The translations under genes were made by a program, and so were the position numbers. This document shows, piece after piece, positions 49,444-58,865 of a DNA stretch of 64,000 nucleotides. The notes under the pieces are model-generated. The model was not told where the DNA came from and did no database searches. It was given only the letters and a program-made list of their open reading frames with translations. The stretch lies in contig NZ_CADIJV010000002.1 of the NCBI RefSeq assembly GCF_902859765.1, forward strand, positions 124,001-188,000, read 5' to 3'. This stretch comes from Achromobacter pulmonis. Its GTDB lineage: Bacteria; Pseudomonadota; Gammaproteobacteria; Burkholderiales; Burkholderiaceae_B. Numbering within the stretch: position 1 is the first letter of the stretch; the number at the start of each line of letters is the position of its first letter.

Positions 49444-52400
49444 TTAAAACCGATACTTCAAGCTCAAGCCGCCTTGGGTGTCGTGGTAGCCGTGGTCGCC
49501 CTGTTGATGGGTGACATTGGCTGACAGCGCGAGGTTGTCGCTCAGGTTGCCCGAGACGGCGACCTTGGCTTCACCGACGTTATCCGCGCCGAGAATCCAG
49601 TTGCGGTTAGCGCCCATCGTGACCCCGTACTTGTTGGTGTTGTGCAGCCAGTTCAGCTCGAGCGCGGTCTCGATCTGTCCGGCAAGGCTGGCGCCGGCGG
49701 CGGCCGGTTTACTGACCATGGCCAGGCGCGCCCCAAGGCGGGTTTGGATGTTGCCATCGCCTTCGCCTTTGACCCTGGTCGGGCCCGCATCCTGTTGCAC
49801 GAAGGTCTTGGCTTTGACGCCGCCATACACGATTTGCGCTTGCGGCCGCACGCTCAAGCGGTGTTCGCGGCCGCCGCCATTGGTGAAGGACGCCACGTCA
49901 ATGGCATAACCGGCTTCGATCGAGGCGGTCACGCCGGTGGCCTTGTACTTCTCCTTGAGGCCGGTGCCCTGAGCGCTGTTGTCGAAGTCGTTGTAAAGCA
50001 GCCAACCATCGACGTAGGCGCCTCGATGGCTTTGGCCGTCTTGGTACCAGGTGCCATACACGCCGGCGCTATAGCCGTCGACTTGACCACGGGCGTCGCC
50101 GGTTGCGGCGTTGCGGGTTTTGCTGCGCTGTTGACCATGGCCCGCCATGACACCGAAGCGCCACGCATCGTGGCCGTTCACACTGCCTGCGATGATCGAG
50201 CTGCCCAATTGCAGCAGGCTGCGGTCGGCACTGAAGCGGTTTTCGCCGTCGAACATCATGCCGCGCGTGGTTCCCCCCGCGACCCGGGCCCAGACCCGGC
50301 CGCGCGCGCCGGTGACCGGGTCCACGGACTCGCCGCTTTCGCGGTCGCTCAAGCTGGTGTTGAACAGCGTGTTCGCCGCAAGCAGGTTGCTGGCATAGGC
50401 GCCGAACAAGGGACTGACGTTGTGATTCCGGATGTCGTCGGAGCCCGGTGAGGCTTGCTTGGCGCTGGTCAGATACCAAATACCGTTGGCCTTTTTCTCG
50501 CTGTTTTCCTTGCTGTTGAGCGAATAGACATACCCCCCTGCGGTGACGTCGTTGGCAAGCACGAAGGTATCGGTGCCGCTGGCGCCACCGGCGACGGTGA
50601 TAAGGGTGATGCCGTCCACGGTTTGACCGCCCGCGCCGCCTTCGTTTTCGACGGTCACCAAGGTCTTGCCGCTGGCCATGCCTTGGATGATGAGCTGGTC
50701 GGCAGGACTGCTGTCGTCGCCCAGCACCGCGCCCAGAGTCAACGCGCTGCCATCCTTGCCTTCCCAATCGCCGTCGATGGTAAAGGTCTGGATGGCGCAA
50801 GTGTCGCAGTTCTTGAGGCTGAGCGTGCCGCTGTTGAGGAACTTGCCCCTGGTGCCGTCGGCGCCGAGTTTGAGGGTGACCGGGGCGGACACCGGCGTCC
50901 CGTTGGCTTGAACATCGTTGAATATCAGGGTGCCCTGGTTCTCGATCCCGGCGAAGTTCTGGTTCGTCGCCCCCAGATTGAGCCTGGCGCCCGGCCGGAT
51001 GGTCACATTGCTGGTATTGGCGATTGCGTTGCCGATCGCGGTTTTGAGCGTGCCCGCCTCGACGGTGGTGGCGCCGGTATAGGTGCTGGCGGCCGCCAAC
51101 TCCAGCGTGCCCGCGCCTTTCTTGGTCAGAGTTTTGCCGTCCCACTTGAATGCATTGGTAGCGGCATCAACCCCCGTCACATCGGCCAGCGCTGTCGCCA
51201 GTTTGAAGGTGCCGTTTTCAGCGATGGTGAAGTTGCCACCCGACTGGGTTTTATCGTCCTCATTCCAACGGAGCTGGTAGCTGAGCTCCAGTTTCTTGGC
51301 GTCGCTCGCCGCAACCCTGAGGCGGGGCGTCAGGTAATCGATCTCGCTCGCGCCCGCATCGAAGACCGTGACTCTGGGCCTGCCGTTGATATGGATGCTG
51401 TTGGTGTCGTTACCGGCTGGCCCGGTGGCTGGCAAGGTCAGGATGACCTTGGGCGTGCCCAGCGCTTCGCTGGTGGCTGGCGGATGGGCGTCGGTCAGCG
51501 TGATGGGGTCGTCGGCGGCGATATTCAGGTTGCCATCTTGATTGATGTAGTCCTTCAAGGTATCGGCGCCAAACGGCTCGCCTGTCGTGATGGAAAGCGG
51601 TTTTTGGGGCGGAATCGTCGAGACGAGGGTGTCCGCCAGGCTGCTCAGAACCCAAATCCCCTCGTTGATCTTGCCGGTTGCGTCTTTTCTGCCTTGCCTG
51701 AGCTTGTAGACGTAACCGCCCGCGGTGACGGGGCTGTCCAGCACGAAGGCATTGGCCAGGCTGCTACCCGTGGTGATGAGGGTAATGCCGCCATCGGCGG
51801 TGGTTTCTCCCCCCGCGCCGCCGACATTGCGGACCTTGACTCGGGTGGTGCCGGTGGCCGCGCCCGTGATCTCGACCTTGTCGGTGTTGCTGTCGTCGCC
51901 CGCCAGTGCGGCGGTCAGCGAAATCAAACTGCCGACATCGCCGAACCAGTCGCCTTGGACTTGGAAGGTTTTGCCAACGGTGGCGTCGCCGGTGTCGAGT
52001 TCGAGCGTGCCGGCGTTGCTGACGTTGCCGGTCAAGCTCATCGGGCTGGCGCCTTTCTTGCCTTCGCCCACGTCGTTGAACACGATGGTGCCGCGGTTGG
52101 TGATGGCGCCGTGAGTGTTGCCGCCCACGGCTTGGGCATAACCGCCCATGTTGAGCATGGCGCCCTGGGCAATCGACAGATTGGCGCTGGCGGCGAACGT
52201 ATTTTCGGCCCCCGCTTTCAGCACCCCCTGCTTGATGATCGTGTCGCCGGTGTAGGTGTTGCTGGCTGTCAGTACCAGCGTGCCCGCGCCGTCCTTGGTC
52301 AGGGTCTTGCCATCCCACGGCATGGTGGCGCTGGTGTTCGCGCCCATGTCGGCCAGCGCCGCGCCAAGCGCGAAGCCGCCGCTGGCAATGGTGAAGGTGC

Positions 52401-55095
52401 CATGCGATTTATCGGCCGTTTCATTCCAGCTGAGTTTGTACCCGGCTTGCAGTGTCTTGCCATCCTGCGATCTGGAAACGTTGGCCGTCAGATAATCGGG
52501 CGGCGCCGCGCCGTTGACGGTGACGTTGGGCAGATCGCCCTCGATGGCGCCGGTGACGCTTGTGATCTCGACGCCGCTTTTCTCCGCCTCGGTGATGCCG
52601 GCCATCGTCATGTCAAGCGTGACGTCCGGCGCAAAGATCAGGTCGCCCTCGGCGTTGACGACGTATTTCGCCTTCTCGTCGGCGGTCAGCGCCCTTGAAA
52701 AATCGAAAGGCAGCGTGGTGCCTGCCGCGATTGTGGGAGGGGTGACCTTGTCACTGTCCTGCTGCCCACCGGCAGGAGGAATGATCGCCGTCGCGCCCTC
52801 ATCATTATTCTTCGCGCTGCTCAAGTACCAGATTTTATGGTGGGCCGAATCGGCCTTGTTCAGGAGCGAATAGACCAGGCCATTGGCGGTGAGGGTGTCG
52901 GCGCTCAGGGCGAAGGCGCCATTTACGCTAGCGTCGCCAGCGGTGATCAGGGTGATACCGCTTGTGGTGCCGGTCGCCCCCCCGCCGTTGATATTGCGCA
53001 CCTGGATTTTGGTGGCACCGGTGGCAGCGCCCGTGATTTCGACTTTGTCGGCGACACTGTCGTCGCCATTGCCTAGGACGGCGGCCAATTTAATCAGGCT
53101 GCCGGTGCTGCCGGCCCAATCGCCAATGATCTTCAGTGTTTTGCCCACGGCATTGTCGCCGTTGTCGAGATCGAGCGTGCCGGCGTTGGTCAGGTTGCCG
53201 GTCAAGCTCGCCGAGTTCGTGCCCGTCTTGCCGGCGTTCATGCTGTTGAACAAGATGGCGCCGTTGTTGGTGATGGCCCCGCCTTCGCGCACGGCCTGGG
53301 AGAATCCGCCAAGGTTCAATGCGGCATCCGCGGCAATCGTCAGCGCGCTGCTTTGTGCAAACGCGTCCGCCACCCCGGCCTTCAGCACCCCCGCGTTGAT
53401 CGTGGTGGGGCCGGTATACAGGTTTGCCGCCGTCAATTGCAACACGCCGGAACCCGCCTTGGTCAGGCTCTTGCCATCCCAAGGCCTGGTGGTGTTGGTG
53501 TTCGCGCTCACGTCGGCCAGCACCGCGCCCAAGGTAAAGTCGCCGCCATCCGCAATGGTGAAGGTGCCGTGCGCCTTGGCGGGGTCTTCGAGCCAACTGA
53601 GTTTGTAGGTCGCCTGGTAACCGATGGGGTGGGCCGGTATCACAGACAAGTTGAGGCCGAATTTATCAGCATCGACCTCCGCTTGGGTCCGTTCCCCGCC
53701 CATTGCAATGCCGGATGCGAACGTCAAGTAGTCCACCGGCGCCTGCTCGGTGACGACAATGCCGCCGACGGCAGTCTTGGCGAAATCGCCATCGATGAAG
53801 ACTTCCGGGTTGAGTTGATTCTGGGTAACAAAGAGGAACTGATCGGTCGCGCTGCCATCGGTGATCCCGGCCAAGTTGAACGTGGTGCCGGTTTTACTGA
53901 TAGTGGCTTTGCTGTTATTGAGGGTAAGCCGGAAGCTTTCCGGAGTGCTGGATATCGTGCCGTCGCCTCTAAGCGCACTGCGGGCAATGACGGAGAGGGT
54001 GCTGCCATCCTTCAGGACCAAGTCGCCGATCCGGGTTGAGCCCTTTCCCGAAACCATCAGCGTAGCGCCTTCGCCAACGATGAGTTGTGACATGCGCATG
54101 CGATTGATCACTTCAGCCGAATCATCGGCGGGAAGCGAGCTGGCCGGTAGCTTCCTGATCAGCGGCCCTTGGTTGATGCTGGCGTAACCTGTTTGGTACG
54201 TTCCATTCAAATCAACCCAATCTGCTGCATTATTCAAGATATGCAGCATGCTGCCGGCCGAGCCGGCAGGCGCATCCAGCAGCACGCTGCCGTTGATGAC
54301 CGATCCCCGCTCAAGCGTGATCAGGTTGTTGCCACCGGTGAAGTGAAGAGCCTCCCCATAACGGCCATGGACCCCGCTTTCTTGGGCCTCGCCTCCTGCC
54401 GCGCCAAGGCCTTGCCGTCCAAAACCGGGGGTTCCAGCGCTAATCGATCCTGCGGGCTTATCGGTAAACACAATGTCCAGGTCGCTGCCCACAATAGCGG
54501 CACCGCCATTGCCGCCATTGCCGCCCTTCATCGGCGAATCTCCTCCTTCGACAGCGCCGCGCCCATTCATGCCATGGCTGCCGGCGCCGCCCCTGATCGA
54601 ACCGCCGTCGATAACAATTCGGAGATTGCCGCCATGAATGGCATCCGCGCCGCGGGCGCCATTTTCGCCAATCTTGACGGCCGTGGTCCCCGCCGCGCCA
54701 CCGATCAGGGGAGTATTCACCTGCACCACGTTGCTGTCGCGCAATGAGCCTGCTTGCGTGGTGAAGACATACGCCGTCTCGCCATCGGTCGCGGACGCAT
54801 AGGGCAGCCCGGCGCCGCTGCCGTTTTTGCCATTCAGCCCAGGGGGCTGCGTCGCCACAAACGGCGTGTTGTCCTTGGTCAGTGTGATATTTTGGGTGCC
54901 GGCGGGGTTCACGGGCGTTTCCCCTCCCCCCTCTGCGGCATACACACCCGCCGCCTGGCCGGAGAGCGCCAGGGCGACGTAGAAGGCCGTGGTGGTTTTG
55001 CTGGGAATGAAACGCTTGGAGTGCGTGTGGCGGGCCGACATCCGGGTTGGCCGGTTCGGTCGGCGGAAAGCAGCGCGCGAGGAAGCAAGGGTCAT
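49444..55095 (-). CDS. Giant type V autotransporter with triplicated passenger
   Basis: A 1,883-residue outer-membrane autotransporter. I start it at 55095; the frame is open for 41 more codons, but these run through a Fur-like box. An extended signal peptide ends after VYA at residue 53. A Gly-rich segment (about 110-200, with GGNGGNGG) leads into a beta-helical passenger. Three tandem modules of about 387 residues begin near residues 497, 885 and 1272. Each starts with YKLSW-like sequence and holds a beta-strand repeat of the type WDGKTLTKKGAGTLELAAAS with TYTG (family of autotransporter-associated strand repeats). The beta-barrel spans about 1597-1883, from GRVWARVAGG to the terminal YRF. 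No catalytic triad, RGD or protease motif was seen, so an adhesin or surface-structural role is most likely. It is convergent with recJ. Confidence 0.92.
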   Translation of the reverse strand: MTLASSRAAFRRPNRPTRMSARHTHSKRFIPSKTTTAFYVALALSGQAAGVYAAEGGGETPVNPAGTQNITLTKDNTPFVATQPPGLNGKNGSGAGLPYASATDGETAYVFTTQAGSLRDSNVVQVNTPLIGGAAGTTAVKIGENGARGADAIHGGNLRIVIDGGSIRGGAGSHGMNGRGAVEGGDSPMKGGNGGNGGAAIVGSDLDIVFTDKPAGSISAGTPGFGRQGLGAAGGEAQESGVHGRYGEALHFTGGNNLITLERGSVINGSVLLDAPAGSAGSMLHILNNAADWVDLNGTYQTGYASINQGPLIRKLPASSLPADDSAEVINRMRMSQLIVGEGATLMVSGKGSTRIGDLVLKDGSTLSVIARSALRGDGTISSTPESFRLTLNNSKATISKTGTTFNLAGITDGSATDQFLFVTQNQLNPEVFIDGDFAKTAVGGIVVTEQAPVDYLTFASGIAMGGERTQAEVDADKFGLNLSVIPAHPIGYQATYKLSWLEDPAKAHGTFTIADGGDFTLGAVLADVSANTNTTRPWDGKSLTKAGSGVLQLTAANLYTGPTTINAGVLKAGVADAFAQSSALTIAADAALNLGGFSQAVREGGAITNNGAILFNSMNAGKTGTNSASLTGNLTNAGTLDLDNGDNAVGKTLKIIGDWAGSTGSLIKLAAVLGNGDDSVADKVEITGAATGATKIQVRNINGGGATGTTSGITLITAGDASVNGAFALSADTLTANGLVYSLLNKADSAHHKIWYLSSAKNNDEGATAIIPPAGGQQDSDKVTPPTIAAGTTLPFDFSRALTADEKAKYVVNAEGDLIFAPDVTLDMTMAGITEAEKSGVEITSVTGAIEGDLPNVTVNGAAPPDYLTANVSRSQDGKTLQAGYKLSWNETADKSHGTFTIASGGFALGAALADMGANTSATMPWDGKTLTKDGAGTLVLTASNTYTGDTIIKQGVLKAGAENTFAASANLSIAQGAMLNMGGYAQAVGGNTHGAITNRGTIVFNDVGEGKKGASPMSLTGNVSNAGTLELDTGDATVGKTFQVQGDWFGDVGSLISLTAALAGDDSNTDKVEITGAATGTTRVKVRNVGGAGGETTADGGITLITTGSSLANAFVLDSPVTAGGYVYKLRQGRKDATGKINEGIWVLSSLADTLVSTIPPQKPLSITTGEPFGADTLKDYINQDGNLNIAADDPITLTDAHPPATSEALGTPKVILTLPATGPAGNDTNSIHINGRPRVTVFDAGASEIDYLTPRLRVAASDAKKLELSYQLRWNEDDKTQSGGNFTIAENGTFKLATALADVTGVDAATNAFKWDGKTLTKKGAGTLELAAASTYTGATTVEAGTLKTAIGNAIANTSNVTIRPGARLNLGATNQNFAGIENQGTLIFNDVQANGTPVSAPVTLKLGADGTRGKFLNSGTLSLKNCDTCAIQTFTIDGDWEGKDGSALTLGAVLGDDSSPADQLIIQGMASGKTLVTVENEGGAGGQTVDGITLITVAGGASGTDTFVLANDVTAGGYVYSLNSKENSEKKANGIWYLTSAKQASPGSDDIRNHNVSPLFGAYASNLLAANTLFNTSLSDRESGESVDPVTGARGRVWARVAGGTTRGMMFDGENRFSADRSLLQLGSSIIAGSVNGHDAWRFGVMAGHGQQRSKTRNAATGDARGQVDGYSAGVYGTWYQDGQSHRGAYVDGWLLYNDFDNSAQGTGLKEKYKATGVTASIEAGYAIDVASFTNGGGREHRLSVRPQAQIVYGGVKAKTFVQQDAGPTRVKGEGDGNIQTRLGARLAMVSKPAAAGASLAGQIETALELNWLHNTNKYGVTMGANRNWILGADNVGEAKVAVSGNLSDNLALSANVTHQQGDHGYHDTQGGLSLKYRF

Positions 55096-55169
55096 GATGG
55101 TTTTGAACTCCGCGGCCGCTGCGGTCAGAATGACCAAGCCCGAGCCGCAAAACTGCCAGGGAAATATGC

Positions 55170-55188
55170 GATAACGAGAATGATTCGC
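55170..55188 (-). promoter_or_regulatory. Fur-like box before the autotransporter gene
   Basis: GATAACGAGAATGATTCGC agrees with the Fur consensus at 14 of 19 positions and is 16 of 19 identical to the site before the siderophore receptor. It lies 75 bases before the predicted start, and a GCGATA/TATCGC inverted repeat frames it. Confidence 0.65.
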
Positions 55189-55275
55189 TATCGCAATACG
55201 CCCCAGCATTTTCGGCACAAAACAGGCGGAAAGTTTCGTTGTCGCCGCGAAGCAAGACCAAATGACGCTCGGCGC

Positions 55276-55307
55276 AAAAAAATGGGCGCATCCGCGAGGA
55301 TGCGCCC
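55276..55307 (-). terminator. Intrinsic terminator of the MFS transporter gene
   Basis: On the minus strand a perfect 10-bp GC-rich stem (55298-55307 with 55284-55293, 4-base loop) is followed after one base by seven T residues (55276-55282). It lies 38 bases after the MFS stop codon and before the autotransporter promoter. Confidence 0.93.
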
Positions 55308-55345
55308 GTGTCGCGTGAGGCCCCCGCCGGGCGGGGCCGTCGCGC

Positions 55346-56656
55346 CTACTTGTTGACCAGCCTGGCCGGTTGCGCCAGCGCCACCAGCGCGCCGACCACC
55401 AGGCACGCCGACAGCAGGTACAGGCCGGCGTTGGTGGTGCCGGTCATGTCCTTGAGCCAGCCCACCAGATAAGGACTGACGAAGCCCGCCAGGTTGCCCA
55501 CCGAGTTGATCAGCGCGATGCCGGCGGCGGCGGCCGTGCCGCCCAGCAGCGCGGTCGGCAGGCTCCAGAACAGCGGCAGCACCGTGCAGATGCCGATGTT
55601 GGCCACCGTCAGCGCCAGGATCGCCAGGACCGTGTTGCCGCTCCAGATGGCCGAGAACATTAGCCCCACCGCCCCGCACAGCGCCGGAATCGCGACGTGC
55701 CAGCGGCGCTCGCGGTTGCGGTCGGAGTTGCGCGCGATCAGGATCATGCCGATCACCGCAAACAGGTTGGGCACCGCCGTCAGCAGGCCGATCGCCAGCG
55801 GACTCTGCACGCCGGTGCTCTTGATCAGCGTCGGCATCCAGAACCCCACGCCGTACAGTCCCATCACGAACGAGAAATAGATCAGCGCCATCGCCCACAC
55901 CCGCGGACGCGTCAGGGCGGCACGGATCGGCGGGTCTTCCTTGTGCTGTTCCTCGGCGGCGATGTTGCGGATCAGCAGCGCCTTCTCGCTGGGGCTCAGC
56001 CACTTGGCCTTGTTGATGCGGTCATCCAGATACAGCAGCACCAGCACGCCGATGATCACCGACGGAATGCCCTCCAGCAGGAACAGCCATTGCCAGCCCG
56101 ACAGGCCGTGGTCGCCATGGAACGTGCCCATGATCCAGCCGGAGATCGGACCCCCGATCAGGCCCGACATCGGCACCGCGGTCATGAAGAACGTGGTGAT
56201 GCGGCCACGGCGGGCGGCCGGGTACCAGTAGGTCAGGTACAGGATGATGCCGGGGAAGAATCCGGCCTCGGCCGCGCCCAGCAGGAAGCGCAGGAAATAG
56301 AACATGTGCACGCTGGACACGAACAGCATGCATGACGAGATGATGCCCCAGGTGATCATGATGCGCGCGATCCAGATGCGCGCGCCGACTTTGTGCAGGA
56401 TGATGTTGCTGGGGATCTCGAACAGGAAATAGCCGATGAAGAAGATGCCCGCGCCCAGCCCGTACACCGTCTCGCTGAACTGGAGTTCCTGCAGCATCTG
56501 CAGCTTGGCGAAGCCGACGTTGACGCGGTCCAGATAGGCCACGACATAGCAGACCACCAATAGCGGCAGCAACCGCCATCCGACTTTGCGGTAGATCCGG
56601 TCCTCCTCAGCCGCCGGGATCGCCGGCGAGACCCCGGGGGCCATAGTATGTTCCAT
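55346..56656 (-). CDS. MFS transporter, anion:cation symporter (ACS) family
   Basis: A 436-residue inner-membrane transporter. The start at 56656 has an AGGAGGAG site. Twelve helices are evident. YLDRVNVGFAKLQM in helix 1 and the GAAEAGFFPGIILYLTYWYP segment in helix 4-5 are hallmarks of the ACS family (tartrate, glucarate, phthalate, 4-hydroxyphenylacetate uptake). Substrate not determinable. Single-gene unit with its own terminator; divergent from prfB. Confidence 0.93.
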   Translation of the reverse strand: MEHTMAPGVSPAIPAAEEDRIYRKVGWRLLPLLVVCYVVAYLDRVNVGFAKLQMLQELQFSETVYGLGAGIFFIGYFLFEIPSNIILHKVGARIWIARIMITWGIISSCMLFVSSVHMFYFLRFLLGAAEAGFFPGIILYLTYWYPAARRGRITTFFMTAVPMSGLIGGPISGWIMGTFHGDHGLSGWQWLFLLEGIPSVIIGVLVLLYLDDRINKAKWLSPSEKALLIRNIAAEEQHKEDPPIRAALTRPRVWAMALIYFSFVMGLYGVGFWMPTLIKSTGVQSPLAIGLLTAVPNLFAVIGMILIARNSDRNRERRWHVAIPALCGAVGLMFSAIWSGNTVLAILALTVANIGICTVLPLFWSLPTALLGGTAAAAGIALINSVGNLAGFVSPYLVGWLKDMTGTTNAGLYLLSACLVVGALVALAQPARLVNK

Positions 56657-56951
56657 CAACGTCTCCTCCTCTAACGGGACAGGCCGGCTGTTTGCCGGCA
56701 ACTGGTCCGGTCCCGCGCCCCCTGGGGGCATATGGGCCGGCTGACCAAGGCTAGAACCCCCGAGATGACAAAAAACTGAACAACTATGCGCTGTGCGCGC
56801 AAACCCTTAGCGCCGCGCGGCGGAATCGGGCAAAGGCACGCCCGGACGGCTTTTCTTCCTCATCCGTCCCCCTGTATACGGGCGCGGCCCACGGGCTGGC
56901 GTCTTACACGGTAAAATGCCCGGTTTCGCACAAAAGTCACCAGGAATCATC

Positions 56952-58056
56952 ATGGAAGCCGAACGTCAGAACCAGCTCGCAGCCCGCCTCGCCGACTACG
57001 CGGAGCGCGAACAGGCTCTACGGAGGTATCTTTGACTACGATGCCAAAGCCGAACGCCTGCAAGTCGTAAACGCCGAGCTCGAAGACCCGGCGGTCTGGA
57101 ACGACCCCAAGCACGCCCAGGACCTGGGCCGTGAAAAGAAATCCCTCGAAGACGTGGTCGAGACGCTCACCGCCCTCGGCACGGGCCTGGCCGACTCGAA
57201 CGAATTGTTCGAACTGGCCGCCGCCGACGACGATGACGCCACGCTCGAATCCATCGAACAGGATGCCGACGGCTTCCAGGAAAAACTCGAAGGCCTGGAA
57301 TTCCGCCGCATGTTCTCCAACCCGGCCGATCCGCTGAACTGCTTCCTGGACATCCAGGCGGGCGCGGGCGGCACGGAAGCGCAGGACTGGGCCTCGATGC
57401 TGCTGCGCCAGTACCTCAAGTACGCCGAGCGCAAGGGCTTCAAGGCCGAAGTGCTGGAAGAATCCGAGGGCGAAGTGGCCGGCATCAAGTCCGCCACCAT
57501 CAAACTCGAGGGCGAATACGCCTTCGGCTACCTGCGCACCGAAACCGGCGTGCACCGCCTGGTGCGCAAGAGCCCGTTCGACTCGTCCGGCGGCCGCCAC
57601 ACCTCGTTCGCCAGCGTGTTCGTCTACCCCGAGGTCGACGACTCCTTCGAAGTCGAAGTGAACCCGGCCGATCTGCGCGTGGACACCTACCGCGCTTCCG
57701 GCGCGGGCGGCCAGCACATCAACAAGACCGATTCGGCCGTGCGCCTGACGCACATCCCGACCGGCATCGTGGTGCAGTGCCAGAACGACCGCTCACAGCA
57801 CCGCAACCGCGCCGAAGCGATGCAGATGCTCAAGTCCAAGCTGTACGAACTGGAAATGCGCAACCGCATGGCCCAGCAGCAGAAGCTGGAAGACTCCAAG
57901 ACCGACGTGGGCTGGGGCCACCAGATCCGCTCGTACGTGCTGGACCAGAGCCGCATCAAGGACCTGCGCACCAACGTCGAAATCTCCAACACGCAGAAGG
58001 TGCTGGACGGCGACCTGGATCCCTTCATCCAGGCCAGCCTCAAGCAAGGCGTCTAA
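56952..58056 (+). CDS. prfB: Peptide chain release factor 2, with programmed +1 frameshift
   Basis: RF2 recognises UGA and UAA stop codons and triggers peptide release. Translation begins at 56952 and reads 27 codons in frame 0 to CTT-TGA; ribosomes slip +1 at CTT so that the stop is bypassed and reading continues in the frame that ends at 58056. The coding join is 56952-57032 with 57034-58056, 367 residues, the normal RF2 length. The stop-recognition SPF tripeptide lies in [14 protein letters not shown], and the catalytic GGQ is in [20 protein letters not shown]. This is autoregulation by RF2 itself, not a mutation. Confidence 0.97.
57021..57036 (+). promoter_or_regulatory. RF2 frameshift site
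   Basis: CGGAGG-TAT-CTT-TGA-C: an internal Shine-Dalgarno-like GGAGG three bases before the slippery CTT, then the in-frame TGA (57033-57035) followed by C, which weakens termination. This is the classic prfB arrangement. Confidence 0.96.
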
Positions 58057-58098
58057 GTTCCGCGATACTTCCGTCCACCGTCCCCAGAGGATTCACGC

Positions 58099-58854
58099 AT
58101 GTCCGACACCATCGCAATTCTCACCGGCGCTTCGCGCGGCATCGGCGCCGCCATGGCGCGCGGCCTGGCCAAGCCGGGCACCCGCCTGATCACCCTGGCG
58201 CGCCGCGAAGACCCCGAACTGGCGGCCTACGCCCGCTCGCGGGACGTGCAGTTGGAACAGCTGTCCGTGGACCTCTCTGACCTGGCCGCGGCCGAAGCGG
58301 CCGCGCGCCGCATCTGCGACACCTTGCCGCGCGATGCCGGCCGCTACCTGCTGATCAACAACGCCGGCACCGTGCACCCCGTGGCCGGCACCGACGCGCT
58401 GATCGACGGCCCGGCCATCGCCGCCGCCTTCAACCTGAACGTCTCGGCCGTGATGCTGCTGACCGCGCGCTTCCTGGCCGCCGTCGAAGACCTCAAGGCC
58501 GATCGCCGCGTGCTCAACATCTCGTCCGGCGCCGGCCGCAATCCCAACGCGGGCTGGGGCGTGTACTGCGCCACCAAGGCCGCGCTCGACATGTATACGC
58601 GCGTGGTCAAGCAGGAACAGGGCGAAGGCGGCGCGCGCGTCGTCTCGCTGGCCCCCGGCATCGTCGACACCGACATGCAGGTGGCCATCCGCGCCAGCGA
58701 CCCCAAGAGCTTCCCCGCGCTGGCCAAGTTCCAGGACTTCCACGCCAGTGGCAAGCTGTCCGCCCCCGCCGATGTGGCCGCCCGCATCCTCGCCTACCTG
58801 GATCGCGACGATTTCGGCACCACCGAAATCGACGACATCCGCAATTACGACTGA
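58099..58854 (+). CDS. SDR-family oxidoreductase between prfB and lysS
   Basis: A 251-residue short-chain dehydrogenase. [17 protein letters not shown] is the cofactor motif, with ARREDPEL after the second strand suggesting NADP. Then [19 protein letters not shown] for the catalytic Ser and [16 protein letters not shown] for Tyr and Lys. Length and the [11 protein letters not shown] segment resemble sepiapterin-reductase-like and YciK-like SDRs. It lies 42 bases after prfB and 11 before lysS on the same strand, so all three probably share a transcript. The physiological substrate is unknown. Confidence 0.9.
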   Translation: MSDTIAILTGASRGIGAAMARGLAKPGTRLITLARREDPELAAYARSRDVQLEQLSVDLSDLAAAEAAARRICDTLPRDAGRYLLINNAGTVHPVAGTDALIDGPAIAAAFNLNVSAVMLLTARFLAAVEDLKADRRVLNISSGAGRNPNAGWGVYCATKAALDMYTRVVKQEQGEGGARVVSLAPGIVDTDMQVAIRASDPKSFPALAKFQDFHASGKLSAPADVAARILAYLDRDDFGTTEIDDIRNYD

Positions 58855-58865
58855 TCCTCCCGACC

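Noticed and set aside
49444-55218. Autotransporter start at 55218
   Set aside because: This would translate through the Fur-like box and promoter region and place 41 unusual residues before the extended signal peptide; the ATG at 55095 is preferred.
57033-57035. TGA near the start of prfB as a nonsense mutation
   Set aside because: It is the conserved regulatory stop of the RF2 frameshift site, with all flanking elements intact.
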